Source: Spirochaetaceae bacterium (lineage in GTDB: Bacteria; Spirochaetota; Spirochaetia; Treponematales; Breznakiellaceae). From it: a DNA stretch of 13,749 bases. Below are positions 4,920 through 12,732 of the stretch, piece after piece (the stretch's first letter is position 1; each line of letters opens with the position of its first letter). Below the pieces are notes generated by a model. The model made no database searches. It was not told the origin of the DNA and worked only from the letters and a program-made list of their open reading frames with translations. Made by a program: the position numbers and the translations under genes. Location: the NCBI GenBank assembly GCA_031279895.1, contig JAITHR010000054.1:1-13749 (forward strand), given 5' to 3'.

Positions 4920-7673
4920 ATGACTGAGGAATTAGAAAAAAAACAAGAAAAGGCGGAACTCATTAAAAAGCACGGGCCGGAGATTACAGAGGAGGCCGCG
5001 AAAGCGCCTGCGGAAACCGGGGAGCGCCCGCCTCGGAAAAAAGTAGTCAGGGTGAAAAAAGCGCCCGCCTCTGATTCGGAGCCGGTCGCGCCGGCGCACC
5101 GGAAAAAAATTGTTACCGCCGTGTCGCAGGGGGAAACGACGCACCTCGCGTCCAGGGGCAGAATAGGCGGCGCCGGACAAAGCCCCGGAAAGGATTCGGC
5201 GCAGGCCGTGGAACCGGCTAAAGAATCTTTTTCTCCCGCGCCTTTGGTTCCGGCGGCGGGTTCTTCAGTCGCCTCTTCAGCCTCAGTACCAACCCCGCCT
5301 ACAGTCTCGAAAGAATCCACCAAAGAAAGCCCCGGCCCCAAAGAGGGGAAAGGGCCGGATCAAATCCAGCGCACTGGCCCGTTTCCCCGGGGCGTGTCGT
5401 CTTTGCCGACCACCCCGCGCCCCAACGCGGCGGCGGGCAAGGTCGGCGGCAAGTTCGTGGGGCCCCGACATTCGCGGGACGAGGGGCATCAAAACCGGAG
5501 CGGCGCCGGCACGTTCCGACCGCGCCCCAACGCACCGGTTGCACGGACAGGGGGCAAGTTCGTGGGGCCCCGAACCGCCGAAAGCGGTCAGTCCGGCGGG
5601 CCGCGCCACTTTAGCGGACCCGGCGGACCGCGTCCCCGGGGAAGGCCGGGTTTTCAGGGAACTCCGCGTCCCGGGGGCTTTAATCCCCCGCGTCCCGGGG
5701 GCGGCCTCAATCGCCCCGGCGGGCGTCCGCCCATTGCAGGGGCGGCAGGTACGACCCAAAGCTCGCCCATTCTCGACCCCAAGGGAACTGCCAAAAAGAC
5801 CTTTAAGGCCAAAAAGCCCGTGTACACCAGACGGGACAAAGAGCTGGAAATGGAGGAGAAACTCCTTCAGACCAAGAAAAAAATCGCCCATACCGTCAAT
5901 CCGGTGCCGAAATTCATTGATATTATGGAGGTGGTTTCGGTCTCCGAATTGGCGCGGAAGATGAACCTCAAGGCCTCGGATCTTATTCAGAAACTTATGA
6001 GTATGGGCATGATGGTTACGATTAACGAGCAGATCGACGCGGACACCGCCACGCTTTTGGCATCCGAGTTCGGCGCCGAGGTGCGGATTATAAGCCTTTA
6101 TGACGAGACGGTTATTGAGACCGGCGCGGATGATGAAAGCGACATGACAACCCGCCCGCCGGTGGTAACGGTCATGGGACACGTTGATCACGGCAAAACG
6201 AAGCTCCTTGACGCCATCCGTAGTTCCGACGTGGTGGCCGGCGAGTTTGGCGGCATTACCCAGCATATCGGCGCCTATATCGTGGATACGCCAGGCGGCA
6301 AAATCACCTTTCTTGATACCCCGGGCCATGAGGCGTTTACCCGTATGCGTGCCAGAGGCGCGCAGGTAACGGACATTGTGGTGCTGGTGGTGGCTGCTGA
6401 TGACGGGGTTATGCCCCAGACCATCGAGGCAGTCAACCACGCCAAAGAAGCGAATGTTCCTATCATCGTGGCGGTAAACAAGATAGACAAGCCGGAAGCC
6501 AATCCCGATCGGGTCAAGAGCCAGCTTTCCGAGCTGGCCCTCCAGCCGGAGGAGTGGGGCGGCCAAACCATGTTTGTGGAGCTTTCGGCGCTCCGCAAGG
6601 AGGGGCTGGACAAACTTATTGACTCTATCTTGCTACAGGCGGAGATGCTTGATTTGAAAGCCAACTGCAACCGGCAGGCAGAAGGCAAGATTCTCGAATC
6701 CCGCATTGACCACGGGCGGGGCATTGTGGCGACCGTTATGGTACAGAAAGGGACTCTCAAAATCGGGGACTCTTTTGTGGCCGGCGTGTGGCCCGGCAAG
6801 GTGCGGGCGCTTTTCAATGACAAGGGCGGACGGGTTAATAAGGCCACGCCCGCCATGCCTATCGAGGTTGTGGGCTTTGAGGGGGTACCAAACGCAGGGG
6901 ATCCGCTCCAGGTGGTAGAGGACGAAAAGACCGCCCGGGGCATTTCCGCCAAACGGCAGGAACTTAAGCGCTTTGAGGATGCCAAGAACACCAAGAAGAT
7001 AACCCTTGATAATCTTTACGACACCATAAGCGACGGCGCCATTCAGGAACTTAAGGTTATTATTAAAGCCGACGTGCAGGGTTCCACCGAAGCGCTGCGC
7101 TCAAGTCTGGAAAAACTTTCCAACAAGGAAGTCAGGCTGAACGTGATTCAGGCGCTGCCCGGGGCCATTAACGAAGGAGACGTTGACTTGGCTATCGCCT
7201 CCAACGCGATAATCATCGGGTTCAACGTGCGGCCTGTTCCCAAGGCGAAACAGCTCGCGGAACAGGAGAAGGTTGACATACGGAAATACAACGTTATTTA
7301 CAAAGCGGTTGAGGAAATACAGCAAGCCATGGAAGGGATGCTCAAGCCGGACACGAAAGAAGAGGTTATCGCCACGGTGGAAGTGCGGCAGACGTTCAAG
7401 ACCCCCAAGTTCGGCACTATCGCAGGATGTTATGTGCAGACCGGTACGGTGAAGCGCAACGCAAGCGTCAATGTTATTCGGGACGGCATCGTGGTGCATA
7501 CGGGAAAGATTTCGTCCTTGCGGCGTATTAAAGATGATGTGAAGGAAGTGGCCGCGGGTTATGAGTGCGGCATAGGATTTGATAATTTTGACAGTATACA
7601 GGCGGACGACCAGCTTGAAGTCTTTGAAATCGTGGAAATCGCCAGAAAACTGACCGCCGGCCAGCCCGCGTAG
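4920..7673 (+). CDS. infB: Translation initiation factor IF-2
   Basis: IF-2 is the GTPase that places initiator tRNA on the 30S subunit and promotes subunit joining. The 917-residue protein has a charged N-terminal part, then a low-complexity Pro/Gly/Arg-rich region (about 140-275), the IF2 N-domain (about 332-388), the G domain (about 412-580), and the C-terminal domains II, III and IV. GTPase motifs are intact: GHVDHGKT (420-427), DTPGH (466-470), NKID (520-523) and SAL (556-558). In the low-complexity part, PRPNA...GGKFVGPR occurs twice, 35 residues apart (about 166-183 and 201-218). The ATG at 4920 has AAGG about 6 nt upstream. Only 51 bp separate it from nusA, with none of the small genes often found between them. 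It is the last gene of the operon: rbfA and truB, frequent downstream partners, are absent here. Confidence 0.98.
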   Translation: MTEELEKKQEKAELIKKHGPEITEEAAKAPAETGERPPRKKVVRVKKAPASDSEPVAPAHRKKIVTAVSQGETTHLASRGRIGGAGQSPGKDSAQAVEPAKESFSPAPLVPAAGSSVASSASVPTPPTVSKESTKESPGPKEGKGPDQIQRTGPFPRGVSSLPTTPRPNAAAGKVGGKFVGPRHSRDEGHQNRSGAGTFRPRPNAPVARTGGKFVGPRTAESGQSGGPRHFSGPGGPRPRGRPGFQGTPRPGGFNPPRPGGGLNRPGGRPPIAGAAGTTQSSPILDPKGTAKKTFKAKKPVYTRRDKELEMEEKLLQTKKKIAHTVNPVPKFIDIMEVVSVSELARKMNLKASDLIQKLMSMGMMVTINEQIDADTATLLASEFGAEVRIISLYDETVIETGADDESDMTTRPPVVTVMGHVDHGKTKLLDAIRSSDVVAGEFGGITQHIGAYIVDTPGGKITFLDTPGHEAFTRMRARGAQVTDIVVLVVAADDGVMPQTIEAVNHAKEANVPIIVAVNKIDKPEANPDRVKSQLSELALQPEEWGGQTMFVELSALRKEGLDKLIDSILLQAEMLDLKANCNRQAEGKILESRIDHGRGIVATVMVQKGTLKIGDSFVAGVWPGKVRALFNDKGGRVNKATPAMPIEVVGFEGVPNAGDPLQVVEDEKTARGISAKRQELKRFEDAKNTKKITLDNLYDTISDGAIQELKVIIKADVQGSTEALRSSLEKLSNKEVRLNVIQALPGAINEGDVDLAIASNAIIIGFNVRPVPKAKQLAEQEKVDIRKYNVIYKAVEEIQQAMEGMLKPDTKEEVIATVEVRQTFKTPKFGTIAGCYVQTGTVKRNASVNVIRDGIVVHTGKISSLRRIKDDVKEVAAGYECGIGFDNFDSIQADDQLEVFEIVEIARKLTAGQPA

Positions 7674-7680
7674 CCCGAAA

Positions 7681-7702
7681 CGCGCACGGTTTTTCCGGCG
7701 CG
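7681..7702 (+). other. Hairpin just after infB
   Basis: CGCGC (7681-7685) and CGG (7687-7689) pair with CCG (7695-7697) and GCGCG (7698-7702) around a T5 loop, with A7686 bulged. It begins 7 nt after the infB stop and has no T-tract after it. It may protect or define the infB mRNA 3' end ahead of the true terminator near 7804. Confidence 0.5.
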
Positions 7703-7803
7703 AAGCGGTTGCTGGCGGCGTAGGGGGGAGAGAACCTCCGCTTACCTACAGGTGCTTTTTCAGGTTATTCGCATCGTTACCTAACCGTGTGCGGCCAAAC
7801 CGG

Positions 7804-7823
7804 AACCGCCGGAGGCGGTTTTT
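7804..7823 (+). terminator. Intrinsic terminator of the rimP-nusA-infB operon
   Basis: AACCGCC (7804-7810) pairs perfectly with GGCGGTT (7814-7820) around a GGA triloop, and the T-run continues to 7823. The polarity fits the end of infB transcription. Stem and triloop are the same design as the repeat hairpins CCGCC-GGA-GGCGG (11668-11680) and CAGCC-GGA-GGCTG elsewhere in the window. Confidence 0.9.
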
Positions 7824-7862
7824 CTAAGGTAATATATAAAAGAAAAAGAAAATGGAAAAAAT

Positions 7863-10439
7863 TTACCTGCGCGGCGCACCGCTTGTACGCTCCGCAAGGG
7901 GGTAATAGTGCGCGAGGATCTGTTCCGCGGAAAAGCCCGCCTGAGCCATGCCCGCGGCGCCGCTCTGGTCAAGCCCGACCCCATGCCCCCAGCCGGCGCC
8001 TTGAAAGATAAAGTATTCCGGCGCCCCGTTCTTACCGAGCTTGGCCTGTATGGTAAAGAGGTTGCTCCGCAGCCCCCCCAAACGGCTGCGAATCCGGTCC
8101 CCCTTAATCCGCATAACCCCCAGAGAACCGCGCATTTCTATATCGTGTATCCTGCCTGAAATCCCTCTGCCCCTGCTTATAATGGCGAGTATGTCTCCTA
8201 TGGCGCCGTACTCCGCGTTCCGGCTTTGGATCTCCTCAACCGATACCCACTTTTCCCACCGGTACGCTTGGGTTGAATGGAGATTGGGCATTGACGAGTA
8301 AGATTCTGGGCGGTCCTGTATCCAGCGGGCAAGGCGGTCAAGGGAAAAGGCGGCGGTGCGGGGCGCCGCCAGTTTATCCGGCACCGCCGCGTTAAACGTC
8401 TCGTCTCCCCACACGGAAACGGTATTTTCGCTGTAGCCCCCGTGGTTTGCCGAGTAATAGGCTCTAAAGGGCTTACCGCCGGCGGTAAGATACACGCTTC
8501 TGGTGGCATCCACTGCGGCGGTAGTGGATGCCGCTTCCCCCGTAACGCCCCGGTACGCGGCGGAAAGCACCGAGCCATAGAGGTCAAAGCCCCGCTCCCG
8601 ATACTGTCCCAGATACGCCAGCGTATACGACCGCGCCGCGATTGCCTGGGCTTTGAGCGCCTCCTGGGGCCATGACGAGGGCATTTCGGCGGGAATAACG
8701 CCGTAGAGGTATTCTTCTATATTAAGAATGTTTATCACCGTAACGCGGCTTTCCGCGATCCGAAACTCGATGCTGCCCCGATAGGCGCGGTCTTCCCCGT
8801 TTGACCCGCCTACAATGGTGGTTGTGTCGGGGTTCTGATACGCGAGAACCACAGGAGTATCAGAGGCCAGCACGGTTTGTTCCCCCTGATTCTGTATGAG
8901 AAGCCTGCTATTCTGCCGGCTTATCCACAACTGCTCGGAGCCGTTTCCGTTGAATACCGCGCCGGCTCCGCCGGTTTTCAGGGTATACGGCCCGCCGGTT
9001 TTTACGGTAACAAGGGTCTGCCCCTCCATAAGCCCCACGCGCACCGTTACCAGATCCGGCTGGCGCAAGGCCCGCACCACAGGCGGCACCGCGCTGATCC
9101 GGCGGCGTTCCGGCGCTTTTCCCCCGCTTTCCAGCGGCATCATACCCGCAGCTTCCGCAAGGCTTTCGGCAATGCGGCTGTTCGCGGGAAAATACCGGCG
9201 GGCGCGGCTGAGATAGGAGTGGGCTTCCTGATACCGCCTCTGGCGCAGGAGCGCAAATCCCAACGGGAAAAGGGCGATACGCATTTCCGCATCCTGACGG
9301 AGGGCGGTTCTGAAGCAGGTTTCCGCTTCCGCATAGTTAAAGAGCGGCGCGCCGGCAAGTATTTCCCCCAGGAGCAGCCAGCCTAATGGCCGGAAACTCT
9401 CCGCCCCAAGGCTTTTTCGCAGGAGGGACTCGGCTTTTTCCCACTCCCCCCGGTCCCGCCGCAGCAGCGCTTCATAAAACAGGGTTTCGGCGGTTTCTTG
9501 GGAAAGGGGGAGGAGGGCCAGGGCTTTCCGGTCGTCCCCGACACGGCAGAGCGCGAGAAAAAGTTCCCGCTCCGCGTCGGCGGAACGGGGCCGGATACGC
9601 TCAAGAGCCTCCGCAGCGCGTCTTCCCTGTCCGGTTTCAGCGTAGAGGCGGGCTAGTTCCCCGTTAATGCGCTGGTTTTCCGGTTCGGCTTGAAGGAGCG
9701 CCTCAAACTCCCGAATACTTTCCTCCGCATTGCCTTGATAATACCTCTCGATACCCCGCGCCTCGGATCCCGAGCGGGAGAGCGGGCTTTGGGACCCGGG
9801 GGACGGTGAGTAGGACATGATTGAAAACGGGCCGACAGCACCGGCGCCGCCGCCGGGCGGCTCTTGATGCGGGAGCGCGGGCGGCGCGGGATGGGGCAGG
9901 GGCGTTACGGGGAGCGGCGCGTCAGAGCGTTTCCGTGAAACCTGCGGCATCGAGGGCAGGGCCGGCGGCGCGGGTGTGCGGGGCGGATTAACCGGAAGCG
10001 CCGGCGGGGGCGGCGCGGCCTGCGCCAGAATAGCGACAGGCTTGTCCGGCGGGAACGCGAGCCAGGGCGCCGCGTCTGCCGGCGGCTGGGCCGGCGGCAG
10101 GGTGAGGAACGGCCCCGCGTGTGGCGATCGGTCGAAAACGTCGAAAACAGGGAGATGCGGCGCGGGGTTTGCGGAGGGGCGCATACGGTTTGCGGAAGCC
10201 GGCGGCGTTTCTGACGGAGGAGGCTGGGGCGCGGGGTTTGCCGGGGAGCGCGTGCGGTTTACCGAAGCCGGCGGCGTTTCAGACGGGGGGGCGCTGTTTT
10301 GCGCCGCCGGATACGCGGAGTACGCGGTTTCGGTTTCTTGAAAACCCGCCTGTGCGCGGGTGTGCGCGGCGGCGTCCGACGTGGGTGCCGGCGGCGCGGC
10401 GCACGAAAAAAGACTTATAACACATAAAACCAAAAGCAT
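7863..10439 (-). CDS. SpoIID/LytB-family lipoprotein with TPR and proline-rich regions
   Basis: This 858-residue protein is probably secreted and membrane anchored. A short hydrophobic N-terminus ends in LFSC (Cys 13), a lipobox-like site, but lacks the usual basic residues. Residues 15-225 are proline/alanine-rich, with a 23-residue tandem duplication (PPSETPPAS... at 51 and again at 74). TPR-like helices cover about 228-430. A SpoIID domain covers about 465-850, with NIEEYLYGVIPAEMP (573-587), an HGGYSENTVSVWG segment (666-678) and GWGHGVGLDQSGA (816-828). In SpoIID, a lytic transglycosylase of the spore peptidoglycan machinery, the Glu of the AEMP motif is catalytic; here that is Glu 585. 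The relatives in non-sporulating bacteria are thought to act on cell-wall glycan. ATG 10439 is the only possible in-frame ATG after an upstream TAG, has no Shine-Dalgarno site, and lies 6 nt after a TATAAT box. The gene is convergent with infB. Confidence 0.93.
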   Translation of the reverse strand: MLLVLCVISLFSCAAPPAPTSDAAAHTRAQAGFQETETAYSAYPAAQNSAPPSETPPASVNRTRSPANPAPQPPPSETPPASANRMRPSANPAPHLPVFDVFDRSPHAGPFLTLPPAQPPADAAPWLAFPPDKPVAILAQAAPPPPALPVNPPRTPAPPALPSMPQVSRKRSDAPLPVTPLPHPAPPALPHQEPPGGGAGAVGPFSIMSYSPSPGSQSPLSRSGSEARGIERYYQGNAEESIREFEALLQAEPENQRINGELARLYAETGQGRRAAEALERIRPRSADAERELFLALCRVGDDRKALALLPLSQETAETLFYEALLRRDRGEWEKAESLLRKSLGAESFRPLGWLLLGEILAGAPLFNYAEAETCFRTALRQDAEMRIALFPLGFALLRQRRYQEAHSYLSRARRYFPANSRIAESLAEAAGMMPLESGGKAPERRRISAVPPVVRALRQPDLVTVRVGLMEGQTLVTVKTGGPYTLKTGGAGAVFNGNGSEQLWISRQNSRLLIQNQGEQTVLASDTPVVLAYQNPDTTTIVGGSNGEDRAYRGSIEFRIAESRVTVINILNIEEYLYGVIPAEMPSSWPQEALKAQAIAARSYTLAYLGQYRERGFDLYGSVLSAAYRGVTGEAASTTAAVDATRSVYLTAGGKPFRAYYSANHGGYSENTVSVWGDETFNAAVPDKLAAPRTAAFSLDRLARWIQDRPESYSSMPNLHSTQAYRWEKWVSVEEIQSRNAEYGAIGDILAIISRGRGISGRIHDIEMRGSLGVMRIKGDRIRSRLGGLRSNLFTIQAKLGKNGAPEYFIFQGAGWGHGVGLDQSGAAGMAQAGFSAEQILAHYYPLAERTSGAPRR

Positions 10440-10445
10440 ATACGG

Positions 10446-10474
10446 ATTATACTACACATAGCAGGCGCAGTCCA
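10446..10474 (-). promoter_or_regulatory. Promoter of the SpoIID-family gene, predicted leaderless
   Basis: On the minus strand TGGACT (10474-10469, four of six) is followed, after 17 bp, by a perfect TATAAT (10451-10446). The ATG at 10439 is only 6 nt beyond, so the predicted transcription start coincides with the start codon, and no ribosome binding site can fit. Confidence 0.75.
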
Positions 10475-10518
10475 CCGTCTCTTTTACGGCGGCGGCGCGG
10501 CGGCGCGGCGCGGCGGGC

Positions 10519-10547
10519 TTTAAACCTCACGGCAAGACTGGTATGAT
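10519..10547 (+). promoter_or_regulatory. Promoter of the DUF3842-fchA pair, predicted leaderless
   Basis: TTTAAA (10519-10524, four of six) and an extended -10, TGGTATGAT (10539-10547), are spaced by 17 bp. The ATG at 10555 is 7 nt after the -10, so the predicted transcription start falls on or next to the start codon. The upstream ATG at 10543 lies inside the -10 box and would not be in the transcript. A GC-rich CGG-repeat stretch (about 10482-10516) separates this promoter from the divergent one. Confidence 0.55.
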
Positions 10548-10554
10548 ACCGGGT

Positions 10555-10992
10555 ATGAAAGTTATTATTGTTGACGGCATGGGCGGCGGTATCGGAGTGC
10601 AGCTTATAAGCAGAATAAAAGACGCGCTTGCCGGCGAAACCCATAAAGCGGTTGAGCTTATCGCGCTCGGCACCAATTCGGTAGCTACCGAGCGGATGGT
10701 CAAAGCCGGCGCCCACAAAGGGGCCACCGGTGAAAACGCCATCACCGTATCGGCGCCTCTTGGCAGGTTTATCCTCGGTCCTATCGGCATTGTGATTACC
10801 AACAGCATGATGGGTGAGATTACGCCGCTTATGGCGGACGCTATTCTGCGGGCGCCTGGCGAACGCATCCTCCTTCCCCTCCAGAACGACCATTTCCACC
10901 TTGCGGGCCTTGAATCGATCCCCCTTGCGAGAATGATGGATAAGGCGGTGGACATTTTCAAAGAACGGCTTGAGGCGCTGAGAGAGCCGTGA
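10555..10992 (+). CDS. DUF3842 family protein
   Basis: The product has 145 residues and matches the DUF3842 pattern as I know it: an N-terminal VDGMGGGIG (6-14) glycine-rich, Rossmann-like motif, then IALGTNSVATERMVKAGA (about 36-53), KGATGENAI, and GPIGIVITNSMMGEITP (about 70-86). The function of the family is not established. The glycine-rich loop suggests nucleotide or cofactor binding, which is inference. ATG 10555 is preferred to ATG 10543, because 10543 lies inside a predicted -10 box and conserved sequence begins with MKVIIVDG. There is no clear Shine-Dalgarno site. The stop overlaps the next start (GTGA, 10989-10992), so it is translationally coupled with the FchA-like gene, and a shared folate-linked role is a reasonable guess. 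The length fits the family. Confidence 0.9.
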   Translation: MKVIIVDGMGGGIGVQLISRIKDALAGETHKAVELIALGTNSVATERMVKAGAHKGATGENAITVSAPLGRFILGPIGIVITNSMMGEITPLMADAILRAPGERILLPLQNDHFHLAGLESIPLARMMDKAVDIFKERLEALREP

Positions 10993-11621
10993 GATTCGCT
11001 GACTGTACCCTTGCCCGATTCTTCAGCCTCCTCGCCTCCGAAAGCCCGACCCCCGGCGGCGGCACGAGCGCCGCGCTCTGCGGGGCATTGGGCGCGAGCC
11101 TCCTTTCGATGGTGGCGGCAATAAGCGCGAAGAAAAACCCCGCCTGCCCGGGGGATTTCGAGCTGCTTGGCCGGAAAGCCGAAGCCTTGGGGCAGCGCTT
11201 TTTAGATTTGGCGGATGCGGATACCGAAGCGTACAAACGCATTATGAAAACCGTGAAAACTTCCGACGCACAGGACGCACTCAAAGACGCGGTTCTCACG
11301 CCCCATGCGATACTCGGCGCGTCCCTTGAGGGGCTGGCCCTTGCCAAAGACCTTGGGGACCGGTACTACGCCAGTACCGCAAGCGACGTGGGGCTGGCGG
11401 CCCAAAGCTTGCAGGCCGCGTCTGACGGCGCGGAACTGACCGCGCTTATGAACCTCGCCTGTATTACGGACCGGGACTTTCGGACGCGCTACGTTACGGA
11501 AAGCCGCGCCATGCGCGAACAGGCGCTCCGGCTTTCCCGCGAGGTGTATCAGGGCGTCCTTAACCGTCTTACCCCTCCCCGTCTCCGACGGTTTCATAAG
11601 CGTCATGCGAAGCGCCTGTAA
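10989..11621 (+). CDS. fchA: FchA/formimino-THF cyclodeaminase-like protein
   Basis: This 210-residue protein belongs to the cyclodeaminase family, which converts 5-formimino-THF to 5,10-methenyl-THF and ammonia, or, in several acetogens, is annotated as methenyl-THF cyclohydrolase FchA. Landmarks are ESPTPGGGTSAALCGALGAS (18-37), with the conserved TPGGG, and STASDVGLAAQSLQAA (129-144), the family's second signature. Which reaction it carries out cannot be decided from sequence alone. The start is GTG at 10989, overlapping the DUF3842 stop by 4 bp. Residues 198-210 (RLRRFHKRHAKRL) and the stop codon are encoded by the composite repeat at 11579-11680, so the C-terminus looks replaced by repeat sequence. 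No other folate gene lies in the window. Confidence 0.88.
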   Translation: MRFADCTLARFFSLLASESPTPGGGTSAALCGALGASLLSMVAAISAKKNPACPGDFELLGRKAEALGQRFLDLADADTEAYKRIMKTVKTSDAQDALKDAVLTPHAILGASLEGLALAKDLGDRYYASTASDVGLAAQSLQAASDGAELTALMNLACITDRDFRTRYVTESRAMREQALRLSREVYQGVLNRLTPPRLRRFHKRHAKRL

Positions 11622-11680
11622 GCAGGCGACGACTGCTTTGAGCCGCGGGACTTGAAGCTGTTTGGAACCGCCGGAGGCGG
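11579..11680 (+). repeat. Complete 102-bp composite repeat
   Basis: It aligns without gaps to 1170-1271 and has the same length. It carries a 5' hairpin CCGTC-TCC-GACGG (11579-11591), a middle hairpin CGCCTG-TAAG-CAGGCG (about 11715 in the related copy and 11615-11630 here), and a 3' hairpin CCGCC-GGA-GGCGG (11668-11680). In the 3' stem the A-T pair of copy 1259-1271 is replaced by C-G, a compensatory change. It overlaps the fchA 3' end, and the fchA stop TAA lies in the loop of the middle hairpin. Confidence 0.9.
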
Positions 11681-11696
11681 GCCGGCGGCGGCGGCA

Positions 11697-11873
11697 CATA
11701 AGCTTCATGCGAAGCGCCTGTAAGCAGGCGTTGCTTGCTTTGTCACGGTATCATGAAGCTGTTTGAAACAGCCGGAGGCTGCGTTGCTTGCTTTGTCACG
11801 GTATCATGAAGCTGTTTGAAACAGCCGGAGGCTGCTTTGCTTGCTTTGCCGCGGTATCATGAAGCTGTTTGGA
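11697..11873 (+). repeat. 5'-truncated composite plus 53-bp tandem copies
   Basis: A copy without the 5' hairpin runs from 11697 to 11781, ending in CAGCC-GGA-GGCTG (11769-11781). Its last 53 bp (11729-11781) are repeated, apparently perfectly, at 11782-11834. A third partial copy follows from 11835 and loses the match near 11871, seven bases before the amidohydrolase ATG. The identity of the first two copies suggests recent duplication. All of 11622-11877 is repeat DNA. Confidence 0.9.
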
Positions 11874-11877
11874 AAAA

Positions 11878-12732
11878 ATGGAAAAAATTGATTTTCATAT
11901 ACACGTTACGCCCCCTGAGATATGCCGGAACGTTGAGAAATACGCCCGCCGGGAGCCGTACTTCGGGCTTCTTTCGGCAAGCCCGTCCAACCGGTTCGCC
12001 TCCTGCGAAGAGGCCGTGGCGGAGCTTGACCGCGCCGGGTTCGCGCAAGCCGTGGTATTCGGCTTCGGCTTCCGCGATATGGGCCTGTGCCGGATGGTAA
12101 ACGACTATGTGATTGCCAAGACGCGGGAATACCCGGAAAGGCTCATCGGCTTTACGGTCGTGCCGCCCGCGCACCCTGAGAGCGCGCGGGAGATCGCCCG
12201 CTGCGCCGACGCGGGTCTTCGGGGGGTGGGCGAGGTGTTTCCGGCGGGGCAGGGTTTCAGTCTTGAGGATCCCGCGGATACCCGCGTGTTTGCCGGATGC
12301 TGCGTCGAGCGGGGGCTGCCGGTTCTGATACACGCCAACGAACCGGTGGGGCATTACTATCCGGGAAAGACCCCTACGACCCTTGGGGAGCTTGAGCGGT
12401 TTGTGGGGCGCAACCCTGACCTTACGATTATTCTTGCCCACTGGGGCGGCGGGTTTCTCTGGTACGAGATGATGCCGGAGGTTAAAAAGAAGTGCCGGAA
12501 CCTCTATTACGACACCGCGGCGTCGGTTTTTCTCTATGACGAGCGGATTTATAAAGTTGCCTGCGCTGCGGGCATAACAGAGCGCATCCTTTTCGGCAGT
12601 GATTTTCCCCTGGTTTCCCTGTCCCGTTATCTCGACGGCATTGCGCGAAGCGGCGTTTCCGAGGAGGCGCAATCCCTCATTTTAGGCGGAAACGCCGCCC
12701 GTCTTTTCAGCCCCCAGCCTCCGGCTGTTTAA
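11878..12732 (+). CDS. Amidohydrolase-2 family metal-dependent hydrolase
   Basis: The protein (284 residues) has the TIM-barrel metal-hydrolase pattern of the amidohydrolase-2 (PF04909) family, whose members hydrolyse or decarboxylate varied small substrates. The metal-binding set is visible: DFHIH (His 7 and His 9), LIHAN (His 152), AHWGGG (His 188) and GSDFPL (Asp 242). The substrate cannot be named. ATG 11878 is preferred because MEKIDFHIH gives the usual short N-terminus. An in-frame TTG at 11869 would add three residues (MEK). Only a weak GGA lies upstream of 11878. The gene sits between repeats: upstream repeat sequence ends about 7 bp before the start, and QPPAV and the stop codon come from the repeat beginning at 12715. 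The native C-terminus would end near NAARLF, where relatives often finish. Confidence 0.93.
   Translation: MEKIDFHIHVTPPEICRNVEKYARREPYFGLLSASPSNRFASCEEAVAELDRAGFAQAVVFGFGFRDMGLCRMVNDYVIAKTREYPERLIGFTVVPPAHPESAREIARCADAGLRGVGEVFPAGQGFSLEDPADTRVFAGCCVERGLPVLIHANEPVGHYYPGKTPTTLGELERFVGRNPDLTIILAHWGGGFLWYEMMPEVKKKCRNLYYDTAASVFLYDERIYKVACAAGITERILFGSDFPLVSLSRYLDGIARSGVSEEAQSLILGGNAARLFSPQPPAV

Noticed and set aside
5283..6566. Long minus-strand open frame within infB
   Set aside because: IF-2 on the plus strand is complete, with all GTPase motifs. The antisense frame is a shadow due to GC-rich codon use.
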